Translations under genes and position numbers: made by a program | Shown here: positions 34,094-62,605 of the stretch, piece by piece | Numbering within the stretch: position 1 is the first letter of the stretch | Layout of the letters: each line of letters starts with the position of its first letter | Notes under the pieces: model-generated | The model's input: only the letters and a program-made list of their open reading frames with translations | Databases searched by the model: none | What the model was told of the DNA's origin: nothing | DNA from: Argyresthia goedartella | Taxonomy: Eukaryota; Arthropoda; Insecta; Lepidoptera; Argyresthiidae | Length of the DNA stretch: 64,000 nt | Direction: 5' to 3' | Assembly: GCA_949825045.1 (NCBI GenBank) | Contig: OX463815.1 | Coordinates: 30,867,356-30,931,355 of the forward strand

Positions 34094-35249
34094 CCCGTAG
34101 AGACCACGGCATTCTTTGAAATATTAAATTATAATTGAATATAGTGTTGTGTGATTGTCTGTGAGAGATGCGAGAGAGAAGCGTGCTTAATCAGCGAAAT
34201 ATTGAGGCAGACGTTTCACAACCACAAGTGACGTAATGATCGGAAATAATAGGGGTTTTCCAGAGATTTCCTTTCTGGGAAACGTGGTCTTTGGATCGCT
34301 ACGCTATGTTTCGTGCTACTTCAGTAATGCCCAGCCACCGTTTGTTATTGGGAATACAGTCGAACGTAGGACTAAGAAAAAGCCAGTAATTGGTTTTGTT
34401 TCTTTGGGGCATAACGTACTGTCATTAAATGATTGGTATGTCGTCGTGCCTAATGTAAGAAGGCATTTTTTCTTGTACAATTCGCTCAAGTAAAAGCAGG
34501 CCGGATCGAGCACAAAAACTTTCACTGATTGATAAAAGAGAACACCTTACTTACTGACATGAGTAATGAAAGTAATTTTTGCGCTACGGACATATTAGAT
34601 ACCTACTTAATATAGGTAATTAGGTTTGTTAATGAGATTTCTTCAGCTGTGTTTGCTGTATAGTCAAGTTTTCATCGAGTTACAAAACAGATTTTAGTCC
34701 CTAAATAACGCACGAAATAAGTAGGGTACAAAAATATGAGTAACTGGACAAGATGGCAATTACACTACAGATTAACGAAACTCTTTGTTTTAAATCTCAA
34801 TGGAACTATGTACTTCTTGTTCATGTGATTTGATGATAATGATGAATAAGAGTTATCATTATCCTAAAACAGGAAGGTGTAAAACGTAGCGTTGATTATT
34901 CATCATCTCAAGTCACTAAACAATTTTTTCTAACAATAATGGTACTGTTACATAAATTTCGCTTTCCATACTGATTAGAACATTACGTTGGTAATACAGT
35001 GAAAATGAAAGTCATATCTTGTAATCACTTACTTGATTTTATGTGTATTACTCCACATTTGGCTTAAATTGAGGTACACATTTACACAAATATACTTCTT
35101 TATGTGTGTCAATTAACTCATTCGTTAGTTAGATAAACAATAACACACTTCTTCCCCAATAATAACGTGATAAATTTACATATTTCGAGATAACTAGACT
35201 CATAGAGAAGCATACATGCCAGGTACAGCTGTACATATACCTATAAAAG
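34094..35249. other. Unassigned interval
   Basis: An 85-codon frame at 34236-34493 (plus) has no domain I recognise. No other feature seen. Confidence 0.3.
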
Positions 35250-36148
35250 AGTTGCTCATATGAAGCTATTGTATGTCCTATCATACTCAAGAATAAGCTT
35301 AGTGTAGTCATAGTAGAAGCCAAAGACCATAGAACCATACTAAGTATGGGCTTGTGTTTAAACGATTACCAAAAACGCACCTATTTTACTACCGATAAAT
35401 TCGAAATGACTGCCAGAATTGATAAATGTCCACCAAATTGTGTTTGGATAAATGATCACCAAACTTCTTTTTATGTTTTGTATACTTAAGTTTATATTTT
35501 AAGTATTTTTTGTTGTTCTTACATGTTCAACCTAACACGAAGGATAAAGGGGGCTTCGCTTCGCTCACCCCCTTTACCCTTCACCTAAGCTACCGCAGTA
35601 TTTTGCCCTGATATTTTTTGCAACTTTTGGTGTTCATTTATCCATTTTGGGTAGGAAAAAAATATTTTGGTGATCATTATATTTATTGCCCTAAGTATGG
35701 TAAAGAAGCTCAAGGGCAAATCCACGATACGTCATCACTACTCATCACATCACGCATGTGGCCTGTGGTGAGTCACACCTACTGGTACTTACGTAGTAGG
35801 TACTTACTTACTCTTACCACCATTATCAGAAAGAGCACGGAAATTTTGAGGCATCGCGATATTGAACCTCATTATAACAATAATAATATTAAATATTAAT
35901 AAACCTATAACGGGAAAATGGCAGCTTAAGATGTTTTGGGTCGTTAAGAGGAAAGTTTTCTGTGCTGCTGCTGGTGTGATGATACGGTACTCCACTAACA
36001 CAGGCGTGATGACGTATCGTGGATTTCATCCTGAGCTTCTTTGCCATACCTTATGCTTCTATGGTCTTTGGCTTCTACTATGGGTAGAATAAGCTTATTC
36101 TTGAGTAGATAGATAGGTCATACAATTGCTTCATATGAGAAACTCTAT
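35250..36148. mobile_element. Foldback element with ~150-bp inverted arms
   Basis: The left arm (GCTCATATGAAGC, CTCAAGAATAAGCTTA, GTAGAAGCCAAAGACCATAG, then AAAGAAGCTCA and CCACGATACGTCATCAC) reappears inverted at about 35990-36148. Once the 343-bp insertion at 35348-35690 and one copy of its flanking repeat are removed, the left arm aligns continuously with the right. It is non-coding. Confidence 0.65.
35348..35690 (+). mobile_element. Rep-D, hAT-like element with 8-bp TSD
   Basis: 343 bp, ends GGGCTTGTGTTTAAACGATT and TTTATTGCC. It is flanked by exact CTAAGTAT direct repeats at 35340-35347 and 35691-35698. The uninterrupted right arm of the host element shows the empty site. The interior has ACCAAATTGTGTTTGGATAA and the Rep-D core. 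The 8-bp duplication points to hAT mobilisation. Confidence 0.75.
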
Positions 36149-37483
36149 ATCTACGGTATATCTATAATTTTGTTATTTGTCCCAGACGTAAACAAAATAT
36201 AAATTACTACGATTTGTTTTGTATCACAGATAGGTTGCTTGTGTTCGCTTCTTTTAAAAAACCGACATCATTATTTCAAACGGCATTATCATTAAAATTC
36301 CTCGCCTCTAAGTACTTTCTACTCCGGCCGGTCTAATCCAATAGGGACAACATTATTCTTACCATTGAACGAAGCTTTATCGAAATGCGGCGGCCATAAT
36401 GGGTGCTGACTGGGGGTCCATAAAAAACATCAAGGTAGGATAGGTTCCCGTAGGCTGAATGACCGGGCGCCTTTGCCTTACCGACGCGAGGTAATCGTCT
36501 AGTTTTTTTTTTGTTTTTACACACTTTTTCGTAGAAGGCACACAGGCACAAAGAGGTGAAGCAGCTGCCTGCGCCTGCCAGCTGGCTAGAGAGAAAGAAG
36601 GTTGACACAAAGGAGTTTTCGTTGGCGTAGGTTTGGAATGAAGCAAGTTTGGTCCCAGAGCACATCACCTGCCCGTGTTTGAACATTGTAACAGCAGTTG
36701 CAGTTGCATTCAGTTTTAGTAAACAAACTCACCTGGTAGTTACGTGATAGCTACTTCCTGTTTATCAATGTTGTATTCTGCTTGTATGATATGTGAAATG
36801 CCACCGGAAGATATCGATCAGTCGACACGTCATCACACCAGTCATCACATGAATATTTTTTTATTTTTTAATGAGTCACCATACATAGTACCTTCAGCTT
36901 CAGATGCCATACATACCTACGTGTCACTTCTTGAAGGACGACAAGAGATATTTTATTATTAGGTAACGCTAAGATTGTCCAAACCACCAGATATGGTTCA
37001 TTTCGTTGAAAGACCGAGCAAATTAGATTAGTAGGACGAACGCTCGCATCAAAGATTAAAATTTTCAGATTTAAACATAAAAAAGTCTCAGCTTGAAACG
37101 TATTGCAAAACACAACCGTCTCGTCTCGTCCCGTGGCGTAATCCAACGTACCTAGTTCCAATCCAATAGTAAGTTTATAGGGAAACTATAAAATTTAGAA
37201 CAGTGACGAAATCTCACGAGAAACTGTTTTGGCGGCGCGAAGTATAATATATGTTATCACGTTGCGTAGTTTTATTAAGTTGGCACAGTTTTGTTGTAAT
37301 GGAATAACTTTAATAACAAACGTGGCAGTTAACTGCAACATGGAATATCCAGGTTACACTGCTTCAATGGCAAGTCTGTCAACGTTATTCAAGTTAAAGA
37401 ATTTGCCACTCCATTTATAAATTATTCAGAATATAGTGTTGACTCACTTTCTAAGTAAAAAGCCTACTATTCTTACCACACTA
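36149..37483. other. Unassigned interval
   Basis: A minus-strand frame of 117 codons at 36686-36333 overlaps another in a shifted frame and is interrupted by a poly-T run; no domain is recognised. The strong donor-like CAGGTGAGT near 36731 (minus) has no supporting coding exon. Confidence 0.3.
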
Positions 37484-37603
37484 GGGAACCAGAAACAGCG
37501 AGGTCACTCGCATTGGAACTGGGGATTTTGTCTTTCCTCCCCGGTCGGGATTCGAACCCGTAACGTCTCGCAGAGCCTCTAACCGCAACGCCACTGAGAT
37601 CGT
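37484..37603 (-). repeat. SINE-2 copy
   Basis: The minus-strand head has GGCGTTGCGGTTAGAGGCTC with box B GGGTTCGAATCCC; the tail side shows GGGAACCAGAAACAGCG. Family reference: 56022-56235. Confidence 0.6.
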
Positions 37604-38634
37604 GACGTCGTCGGAATGATGATGATAGTGATGAGATATTGGAGCCGTGATCTATGAGGATAGTAGAACCATTGTAGAACCCATCAAAGCATATTAATCA
37701 ACTAAATTGACTTAGGGTGGTCATATGTCTAGATTCCTGCAGGCCAAAAGTAACCTGATGAAGAACCCTGCTGAAAGGCATGAAAGTGGAGGTGGATACG
37801 GGCTTGAAATTGAGTATTGTTATCTGGAGGCACAAGATACATTGATCTATTGGAAAATATTCCTAAACTCAACGCACCAGCTCGCTGTAATAAGTAGAAA
37901 AAGACGACGAACATGATGATGGTATGGTAAATATGATCAGGTACTCAAAATATGCTACCGCCTCTATAACGCAGACGCTTAATAAATAAAAACTTAAAAT
38001 AGGACCTTTCATCTAAAATCACGCCGTATTTTGACCTTTTCAATACGGAAGCAAGCCTTAATAATTTGCACATTAACAATCTACTTATGAAGGAAGAACC
38101 AATAAAATTATGGAGCGATTCAACCGTTGATGCAAAATATTGCGTGATTGATTTTCCTCATGTCTCGCATAGTAATCTGAAGTGGCGAAGGAAGTCCAAT
38201 CAATTATCGTCATTCATTCATAACCAAGGATGCTCCATAGACAAACGCGTTGAAGCGAAACTGTATTGTCTTTTTAGCCTAGGCTTTCACATATGAATGC
38301 ATCCGGCGTAAATGAAGGCAGGGTCTTTTTTGAGTCTAGCTCGCCTTCTGGACTTTTCCGTGCATGCTTTGTTTGACATAGGGAGTGTACTGGTAGCAAT
38401 GTACATTTAGGTAGGATGGGTCCAGCCAATAGAATCGACTATAGGTATAGGTAGTTGGAGTGTTAACTGCAGTCAGAACATCTTCTAAGTACCTATAACT
38501 TTTATTTAATAAGTTTCTATTTGTCTCCTAACCCTGCCTTACTAACCCGGGAAACAGACGTAGAGTATGAAAAAGATAACATGGGCTTGACGGTTAGTGA
38601 GGGAATATTTCAAAAACATGGATTAAACTTTGGG
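37604..38634. other. Unassigned interval
   Basis: No gene or repeat family recognised. Confidence 0.3.
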
Positions 38635-39330
38635 CCATGCAAAAAAACGTACAAATTTTTATTTTATTTTGTGAAATTTTAGGCTATTTTAAGACACTAA
38701 TTTGAATATTTCGGGTAATGGATGTTTTTTTTATAACACCCCTCGTGACTTCATTTGTTTAGGATCGGCAGTTCTTGAGGCTGGTTGTTTCCGATTATAA
38801 AACTATCTAGACATCTGCGTTATCGACTGACAGGAAAACTGTTGATACTTGAAAGTTTTACAGAACAGCCTATTTAACGGCGAAGGGAGTTTAATCAATC
38901 TACGCCTTAGAGGACAAATGATGGTTTTACATTACGTTTTTTTCGGATATTTCAGTGTAATGCTGTAATATTTTTGATGGTGTAACGGAATTTAGTGAGG
39001 AACACAATTATCAAAAAATGGTTTTCTCAGTTTGGTACTTTTGATTTTTTTACATGGCCCATTGGATGCAGCAAATTTGGATAGATTTCGACATTATTTT
39101 TTGAATTTCGATTGTTTGGTAACATCCATAGTTTTTCAAAAGTGGATTTTATGAAGTTTTAGGTTACTTATCGTTCAATTACTGTCATCATGATATGATC
39201 TCGTTGGAAACTAACTTAAATAGTAACAGGACTATGCAGTGGTGCAAATGACACGACATGCCGAATATAAACTCGCCTTTGTAGATAAGTATATGACAAT
39301 GATTTTATAGAACAGTTCAAAGTTCTTGTA
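38635..39330 (+). repeat. Rep-J copy 2, uninterrupted
   Basis: A 0.7-kb sequence matching the three separated blocks of 19230-21680. It gives the pre-insertion state at both points where copy 1 is interrupted. It has no long frame, and neither end shows a clear target duplication. Confidence 0.7.
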
Positions 39331-39357
39331 AGTACTTAATTACACTGATGGTGTGTT

Positions 39358-39468
39358 TGAACAAGTCCCGATAAGCTCTATGACACAGATACGTCTGAAA
39401 TTTTACTCACAAAATTTATGATTTATCTGTTCAAAAGGGCTTATCAGGACTTCTTGAAACAGACCCTA
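39358..39468. repeat. MITE-like inverted repeat
   Basis: GTTTGAACAAGTCCCGATAA at left is matched by GGGCTTATCAGGACTTCTTG at right in inverse orientation. Confidence 0.45.
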
Positions 39469-39780
39469 AATGTAAAATAAATAGGCGCGATTAAAGACGG
39501 ATCTGGACAGTCGTTTTACCATAAGTGTAGTAGTTAACGTTCCGAGTAATGCCATAATGGTACTAAGGCCACACAAATACGGAAGAGAGATCGTAAACAC
39601 CACGATGTTTCTTAGTTTTGGCTTCAAGCAGCAAAAGTTTGCCAACAAACCTTCATAGCAGGAAAAGGGATTTCCATTGGAAAATACAATGAAGTGAAAT
39701 TAAATTGATATATACACAATCAAAAATTAACTCATCTCATTACACTCATTTATCATACGCTGACATTTCTGGATATTCTT

Positions 39781-39913
39781 ATGCCCATATTAATAAACCG
39801 CTCTCAGCTCTGATATGAAATAACACATTTGATTTGGGGAAACCGCCTTTGTGATTCGAGTGTGACATAGCTGAGACAACACTCAGACCGAAAGCGGTTT
39901 ATAAATACGGGCC
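39781..39913. repeat. MITE-like inverted repeat
   Basis: GCCCATATTAATAAACCGCT at left and GCGGTTTATAAATACGGGC at right are inverted. Inner GGTTT/AACCG matches extend the arm imperfectly. Confidence 0.5.
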
Positions 39914-41272
39914 TCAGATCTCAATAAGATCATAATCCGACAGCACGATGTCTATGACACATCCACCATGACCCAGCTTACAATTCACTATATTAAACAG
40001 ACCTCAGAACTTCATTGGCATACCAAACCTAAGAGTCCTTGCCATAATTAATCATCTCAGAAGAGACAGGAGTGTGCTGTGGTTCTCCAAAACTGTTTTG
40101 TACCCAAGGATAGTATAAAATTGATTGGCTAAGAAGACACACATAATAAGAAGGTGCTTTGACCTCAGCTAGGCGGCAGACGTGGAAATATGTTGGAATG
40201 ATGGGACAGGAACATTTTAATAGGTTTGTAGAATTTGTAACTCAAAGCTGGTTTTTGTGCGATCTGATTTGGTGATAATGAATAATTTGTATAACCAATA
40301 TGTAGAGCCTACAATTTGTAGTGTGATTATTGTATTGTGGTGTATTTCGCGGATCCATTTCCAGTGTTTAGTAACAAGAATTGCAATAGTTATCAAAATC
40401 GTTCGGTGTTTGAGTCTACACCTCCATTTGATACGCTATCGTGATTATGACGTGACTTTCGTGTGATTGTTATCTCTTTATCTTGTCCGCCAATGCCGAA
40501 TGGAAAACTTGAAACAAAGTTTCGAAACGCGATACCTACTCTAGACAAGAAACTCTTATCAATATCATCAAAATGGTATTTATAGAACCTTCATAGGTAT
40601 CTCCTTTCCGTAGCTGCGACAATGGGCTACCCCGCTCACGCAAAATCTGGTTAATTGTGGGCTGGGCACACACAACTGCGCTTCTGCCATCCCGTGAGGG
40701 AAAAAGGCGTGACGCTGTTTGTATGTGTGTGCGATATTTAAAGAATGCTTCAAGATCTCCGCCTTAGATTAGCTAATTAGAATAGATTTTCACCTTAACC
40801 AGATCAAATTGCTCTAAGACTCTGTAATCTTCATTGCAGGCTTGTTATATAACGAATAACATTTAAATAAGTAAAATGAGAAAGCGTAAACGAAATTTGA
40901 ATCTGTAACTGACGACGACCGACGACGGTTTAATAGTACGTGCGTACTAAAACACGTTTCTTTTGTTGATAAGCCCCAAAGATATGTCTGTGGCTGTTGT
41001 TAGCTCATAGGACAATGCTGCATCTGTATGTTAAGAATTGTTTGATTGTTTTTAACACACAGGGCTACAATATTTTGACCTTAAGTAGGTAGGAATAAAA
41101 TAAGTAATCAGCTAATTATTGGCACCTTCAGCCAATTTGCAGTGTCTCCAACGTCGTTATCAATAAGACAAATGCTGCCATAATCACGTCTTTATCCACC
41201 ATTTCGTTATCACCCATTCGCGATAGTTGGGTTTGTGTTGATTTAGTAACCCAACAAAACATTGGGACTTAC
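39914..41272. other. RhoU intron 1 sequence (unassigned)
   Basis: Sequence directly downstream of the RhoU donor. It holds a degraded SINE-1 body at about 40587-40713 (TAGCTGCGACAATGGGCTAC, GGCGTGACGCTG) and nothing else recognised. No further Rho exon was found here. Confidence 0.35.
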
Positions 41273-42014
41273 CGTTGAATGTGTCATGCGCTGTGGGCTG
41301 GTACTCTTCCCTGAAGGCGTTCTGCGCATACGCAGCTATCAAGGAGCTCTTCCCCACAGCTCCGTCACCCACTAAAACACACTTTATCTTTTCCTTTTTA
41401 CCACCTTTCACCTTCCTCCTGTCGTTTATCTGAAACATCCGATTGAGGGTGGATTTCTTAGCTTTATCTTTGCACTCGTTCACAACACAACAGTTGGGGT
41501 CTACTATCACAGTTTGTCCGTTGTCCTGAGGTACTTCGGAGTAGTCGTAGTCCTCGTCGTCACGCCGGGGTAAGTTGAACTGGCTGGGACTGTGCACTCC
41601 GAACACGAAGGGTCCGTCGCGGTCCGCCGGCTTGGGGCTAGCAAACCCGTTTGCGGGCAGCGGCGGCCGCGCATACTGCACTGCTGCAGGTGGCGTTCTG
41701 TACTGAGTTACAAAGTCCGACTGGGGATCGAACCTGAACACTAGTTCGGCTTCTCTTCTGTCCAAACTCAGTTCTGGAGTCACTTTGCCTTGGAAATAAC
41801 CGACTTTGTCGCGCGCTCGCGCTTCCTGTAGTCTCCTTTCGAGCTCAACGTTGGAGGGCTTCCAGCAGTCAGGTTTGGGCGCGGGTCGGTACTGGTCGCG
41901 GGGGGGAGCCCGGGGCGGCACGACGGCCTGCAAGCGGCAGGGATCCAGTAGAGGCCGCCGGCCAGACATGTTGGCATTCCTGTTGAACATGATTCCTTCG
42001 AGACTCGGAGACAT
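41273..42014 (-). CDS. RhoU: RhoU/Wrch-type small GTPase, first coding exon
   Basis: 247 codons plus one base, ending AACG before a GTAAGT donor at 41272-41267. Residues 1-200 are a long, low-complexity extension with proline/arginine clusters ([10 protein letters not shown] at 31-40, RPAPKPD at 43-49) and an acidic patch ([11 protein letters not shown], 150-160). The GTPase fold begins near 209: [16 protein letters not shown] carries the P-loop (216-223), and [13 protein letters not shown] reaches switch I with the conserved Thr at 241. Known RhoU/V proteins have a proline-rich N-tail that can bind SH3 adaptors and act in cytoskeletal and polarity signalling at membranes; that role is inferred. 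Switch II, the remaining G-motifs and the C-terminus must lie in later exons, which I did not find between here and position 1. The start is the first in-frame ATG; Met9 and Met16 are alternatives. Confidence 0.8.
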
Positions 42015-42301
42015 CAGGACGGCTGTTGTATCTCGCTGGATTTCGGTGAGCGTGCGTCGCAGCGCATAACTCGAGAGCTGTGAAAGTTCGTATTTGTAAT
42101 CGCGTTCGGCGGCGCGCGACGTCTACGGAGAGCGGAGCCCGACTGACGGCGGCGGAGGCCGAGGGGCGGCGCCCCCCGCGCGGTGAAATGACCTGTTGCT
42201 TGCTTCGCTACCTGTTCAGGTACAAATGGCTTCGGTCTGTGGCGCTCGCAGCTGCCGGGGGACAGATCGCCCGTCATTGGCATTCTTGGTGTTGCATTGC
42301 A

Positions 42302-42333
42302 GATTGAAGTCCACTATGGATGGACTATAAATA
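42302..42333 (-). promoter_or_regulatory. Possible RhoU core promoter (TATA + initiator)
   Basis: On the minus strand, TATTTATA at 42333-42326 precedes an initiator-like TCAATC at 42307-42302. The candidate +1 A at 42305 is 28 bp from the start of the TATA-like box, which is the normal spacing. This would give a 5' UTR of about 290 bases through a CpG-rich stretch. The TATA box departs from consensus. Confidence 0.35.
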
Positions 42334-44284
42334 CACGGTGTTCGTTCACGAATTCACGAATCACTGGACGAGAGTGGAATCTACAACTTGCTTTGTTCAT
42401 CACAATGATTAATCATCAACATTTATGGGGTAGAGTAGACAGTCACCTAGGTACTTATACAGGCTGATTGGAACTAACTTCGGTTCCAAATTGAAAACGG
42501 TCGCACGACTCTGGTATTACGACTAGGTAAAGTTGTATGAGCCGGAAGTGACATCGGCCGTCGCACGTGAATTTTGTAGTCCTTTCATATACAATTTACG
42601 GCCAATTTTACAATCCTCAGATAACGTTTATCTGTCTGTATTTTTTTTAACTAAGTCTTACAACAGTATGAAAAAATATTTTCAACAAGCCATTTCATTA
42701 GACATGTCACACGATACAGTTCGGTAACTTTTTAATTTTCTGATTTTTCCCCCAATTGCTAGAAAAACGATACATTTCTCATAATTTTTCCTGTAATATT
42801 TATGTAAAGACATATATTCCGTATTTTTTTTAGATTTTAGGATCAGTAGTTTCGGAGATAAAAGGTGTATAACAAGGCACGTGGTACTTATTATACTTAG
42901 TTAATAACCAGTCATTCTCATACGCAAAATTCGCAAAATTGGAATATGTGGGGACATCTTAAATGCTTTATCTAAGCTAAAAGTAAATTATCAGTGAAAT
43001 TGTGGTATGCAGTAACGCATTTATAATTTTACTCAGTACGAGAGCGCTGCAGTGCAATAAGTGATATTGGGCGAGCAATGTGGATGAATAATATAGCTAA
43101 TAACTTAAGTAAAACTTAGGGTACTTTCAATTATACTTTCAATTTTATCGGTAATGTAACTTTATTGTGAATTACCATACATATTTAGGTCAAAATTTTC
43201 AAGCGCTCTCATAATATCCACAAATACGTGAAAAATCTTTAAAATTAGATAGGCTATTAGAAAGTAATATTTTTTACATATAAATTTGACATGTGACCTA
43301 TTAGTAATAAGTAATATATTGATTTACTGTTGATATTATTCACTTCGAGCCGATATTTTCTAAAATAAACCAAATGGATAAAAGCTAAATCTGTACAATA
43401 ATACGCGTCACGTAGGTACTTAAAAATGGCGGAAAGAGTTGTCAGTGTTAAATTTTATTTAATGCTAAATGGTAAATTATAACTTTTATAACTCAACCAG
43501 CATACTTAATGCCGATATAAATTCCATTATTCACCCAGGTCTGAATTGACAGGCGCACGAATGTATATATAGATCTATAGCAGTGCCCTGCTCTGTAACT
43601 GCATAAAAGGTCACACTTGGTACAATTTTGGCCTATATTAATGCTGATATACGAGTATACTCTATCAGCTGAATAATGGTGTTCAAGAGCACGTTTAAGC
43701 AGCTTAGATTATTATATCTTATGTTATATTATCTGTATGTTAATGGACTTTACATCGTAACTGTTTGCGTTATAAAGATTCTTAAATTATCTCTTAAAAA
43801 GCAAGTGTTTTAATGTATACCTGTGAAACATTATTCAGAAAACTGCACGATTTGTGTCCTCAAAATGCGCTTTTGCAGCTGAGGGTACAACACTACTGAA
43901 CGTGACTGAACGCTGAATAGCAGTGAATATGTGGCGTCTGTGTAGCGCTTAATAGAATCGCAGTAAATAATTATGCATTATATTGGCTCTGGTTATTTCC
44001 TATGCAGCTATTGCAGTCCGAACACTATTAAGTTGTTAAAGTGCTTAAATAACCGATGTGTACCTTGTGTGGAATTATTAATGCAGATTCGTGCTACTTG
44101 GATGATGGCGTCGGGGAGCCATTTGGCTGTGGAATCAAATTAATATAATCAAATTACGTTTATACGTTGACGAATCCCTGCTGACACTCATGATAAACAA
44201 GCTTGTATAAAGAAACAATTTCCATTTTGCGTAACTTGAGATTTACAAAAGGCTGTTTTGAACTACTGCGTCGCCTTTAAACGC
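42334..44284. other. Intergenic, unassigned
   Basis: AT-rich sequence between the RhoU 5' end and the maltase 3' side. No gene or recognised repeat was seen apart from short inverted matches. Confidence 0.35.
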
Positions 44285-44616
44285 TTTTGAGTATCTTTTC
44301 TGGAGATCGGCAACGGAGATCTCACACGGTCTCACTCTTAGCCACTCCAAGGCATACCACTTCCGCATATGAGCACTCCTTCAGGTTGCAGGCGGTTCGA
44401 CTGTGGAACGCCCTTCCTTGTACGATAAGAGACAGTCCCACTCTTTTCGCTTTTAAAAACCGGGTAAAAGAGCACTTTCTCTCTCTTGTGATTGTTGTAG
44501 TATGTACCTATATTATTATTATATGTAAACTATATGTATATGGTTTATGTAAGTATTGGTACTTATTTAGTAGATTGGCTTATACGAGTATGTATTTTAT
44601 TTACCGTATTTTTTAG
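44285..44616 (+). pseudogene. LINE-1 C-terminal fragment
   Basis: Encodes a stretch parallel to the end of 9886-10803: RRSHTVSLLATPRHTTSAYE, LQAVRLWNALPCTIRDSP and FKNRVKEHFLSL. It keeps a sense codon where the 10.6-kb copy has TAA. Severely 5'-truncated, with no RT active site. Confidence 0.75.
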
Positions 44617-44860
44617 ATATTTAATTTTCTTATATGTATTTTATTATAGTTTAGATATTGTGCACTGCCTACCCTTTCTTGATAAAATTTCCTGTCATGC
44701 CTTGGTTTGCTGAAAAAAATCTCTTTTTAGAGATAAGCTCGTCTTTGTACATATGTTTTCTCTTAATGTATCTTTTTAAATAACTGTGTTCAATTATGAA
44801 TTATGAATTGAAATGAATTGAATTGAAAATTATGAAATATGAAACATGAAATACTTACCT
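44617..44860 (+). repeat. LINE-1 3' tail with stem-loop
   Basis: Contains GGTTTGCTG, the stem-loop ATCTCT-TTTT-AGAGAT at 44719-44734, AAGCTCGTCTTTGTAC and a terminal AATTGAA-type simple repeat. It ends about 60 bp from the maltase poly(A) signal, in opposite orientation. Confidence 0.65.
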
Positions 44861-44918
44861 TTAATGGGTTGGGGATTTTATAAATAAATGACAAAAAAAA
44901 AAATGCAATCATTCAACA

Positions 44919-44924
44919 TTTATT
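44919..44924 (-). terminator. Maltase poly(A) signal AATAAA
   Basis: AATAAA on the minus strand, 85 bases past the TGA at 45009, with a T-rich run further downstream. Likely the mRNA 3'-end signal. Confidence 0.6.
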
Positions 44925-45008
44925 ATTTTCTGAATGGTTACTCTTGCTTGCTCATGAAAAATGCTATAGAAGGATAACAGACGTTATGCTTGAATCATTT
45001 CTTTGTTT

Positions 45009-61609
<16,601 letters not shown>

Positions 61610-61648
61610 TTAGTGGACAAGATAGACGGGTAAGGAAGATGGGAAGCA

Positions 61649-61655
61649 TTTTATA
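61649..61655 (-). promoter_or_regulatory. Maltase TATA box
   Basis: TATAAAA on the minus strand, 67 bases upstream of the ATG. Expected start of transcription near 61625, giving a short 5' UTR of about 40 bases. Fits a highly transcribed tissue-specific digestive gene. No clear initiator was seen at the expected spacing. Confidence 0.55.
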
Positions 61656-62094
61656 ATGGACTTATCGGTCCTTGATTCAGTTGGGTTGGTTGGTTTTGAG
61701 ATTTCGATGTCGATTTGAGGAGAGTTTGTAACTATTCTGACAAGATTTCATGGTAATGCGGTAATTAGGGTTAACTAGCCCTAAATCGTTAAAAATAACA
61801 GCCCTGTGTAATTTGGATTCGCGCACCTAGGGTTCCGCACAAATTGCATTTGTTTGTGATAGAAATACAAATTTACGGTTTTCAGGTTGTTTCCTCTACT
61901 TCTGCCTTTTTTGCTCTCATCATATGTTTTGATTCCTATGCAGGTTCAAGCAAATTCAGCAAAATGGTGACATAAACGGCGCGGCGGTATCTTTTGATAG
62001 CAATGACCTTTGTTTGACTTTTCATAACTTCAAGAGATGACAGACTTGAGTAAACGATATTAATTTCAACTTGATGCTTCCACGGGTTCCTAAG
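61656..62094. other. Maltase upstream region
   Basis: No gene. Any upstream enhancers cannot be recognised by eye. Confidence 0.3.
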
Positions 62095-62160
62095 ATATGA
62101 CCGTTCATCAAGTGCGAGTCGGACTCCCGCACGAAGGGTTCCGTACACATATGTAGAGAC
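62095..62160 (-). repeat. Rep-E head fragment
   Basis: AAGTGCGAGTCGGACTCCCG and CGAAGGGTTCCGTAC. In the plus reading this is the head of the repeat, so the strand of the full insertion is uncertain. Confidence 0.4.
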
Positions 62161-62284
62161 CTATAAAGTAAGTATGTCATGTATGTGGAAAAACTTCGTC
62201 CATCACGGGAATCCAGACCCGGAAAACAAATGGGTTTCGCAGTGAAAGTTGTTCAGGATGATGTCCCTAACAATCCCCTATTAT

Positions 62285-62400
62285 AACCAACCTTGCGTCT
62301 GGTCCCACACTAGGATAGCCCGTGTCGATGTCGTGGGAACTAGAAACAGTGACCTCACCCACATTAACATCCAAGACCGGGATTTCATTCTTCTTCATCC
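62285..62400 (-). repeat. SINE-2 tail fragment
   Basis: TCCCACACTAGGATAGCCCG, TCGTGGGAACTAGAAACAGT and AACATCCAAGACCGGG are the complement of SINE-2's distal half. Confidence 0.55.
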
Positions 62401-62605
62401 CCAGCCAATCCATAATTAAATCATCATCATGCACATTAGCATAGGCTGTTTACTTACGTGTTGGTTGAATGATTGAATATCTGTGCCTAAATCACGTGGC
62501 CATAAAAAGGAGTGCTCGGCCCCTATTAGATATTTATATTTTGTTTTCTATCTGAGGGGGCAAAACGAAACAATACACACAACATATGGCTATAGAATCT
62601 TATTA

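Noticed and set aside
36333..36731. Minus-strand exon ending at CAGGTGAGT
   Set aside because: Overlapping frames of similar length, a poly-T run in the middle and no recognisable protein; the donor match alone is not enough.
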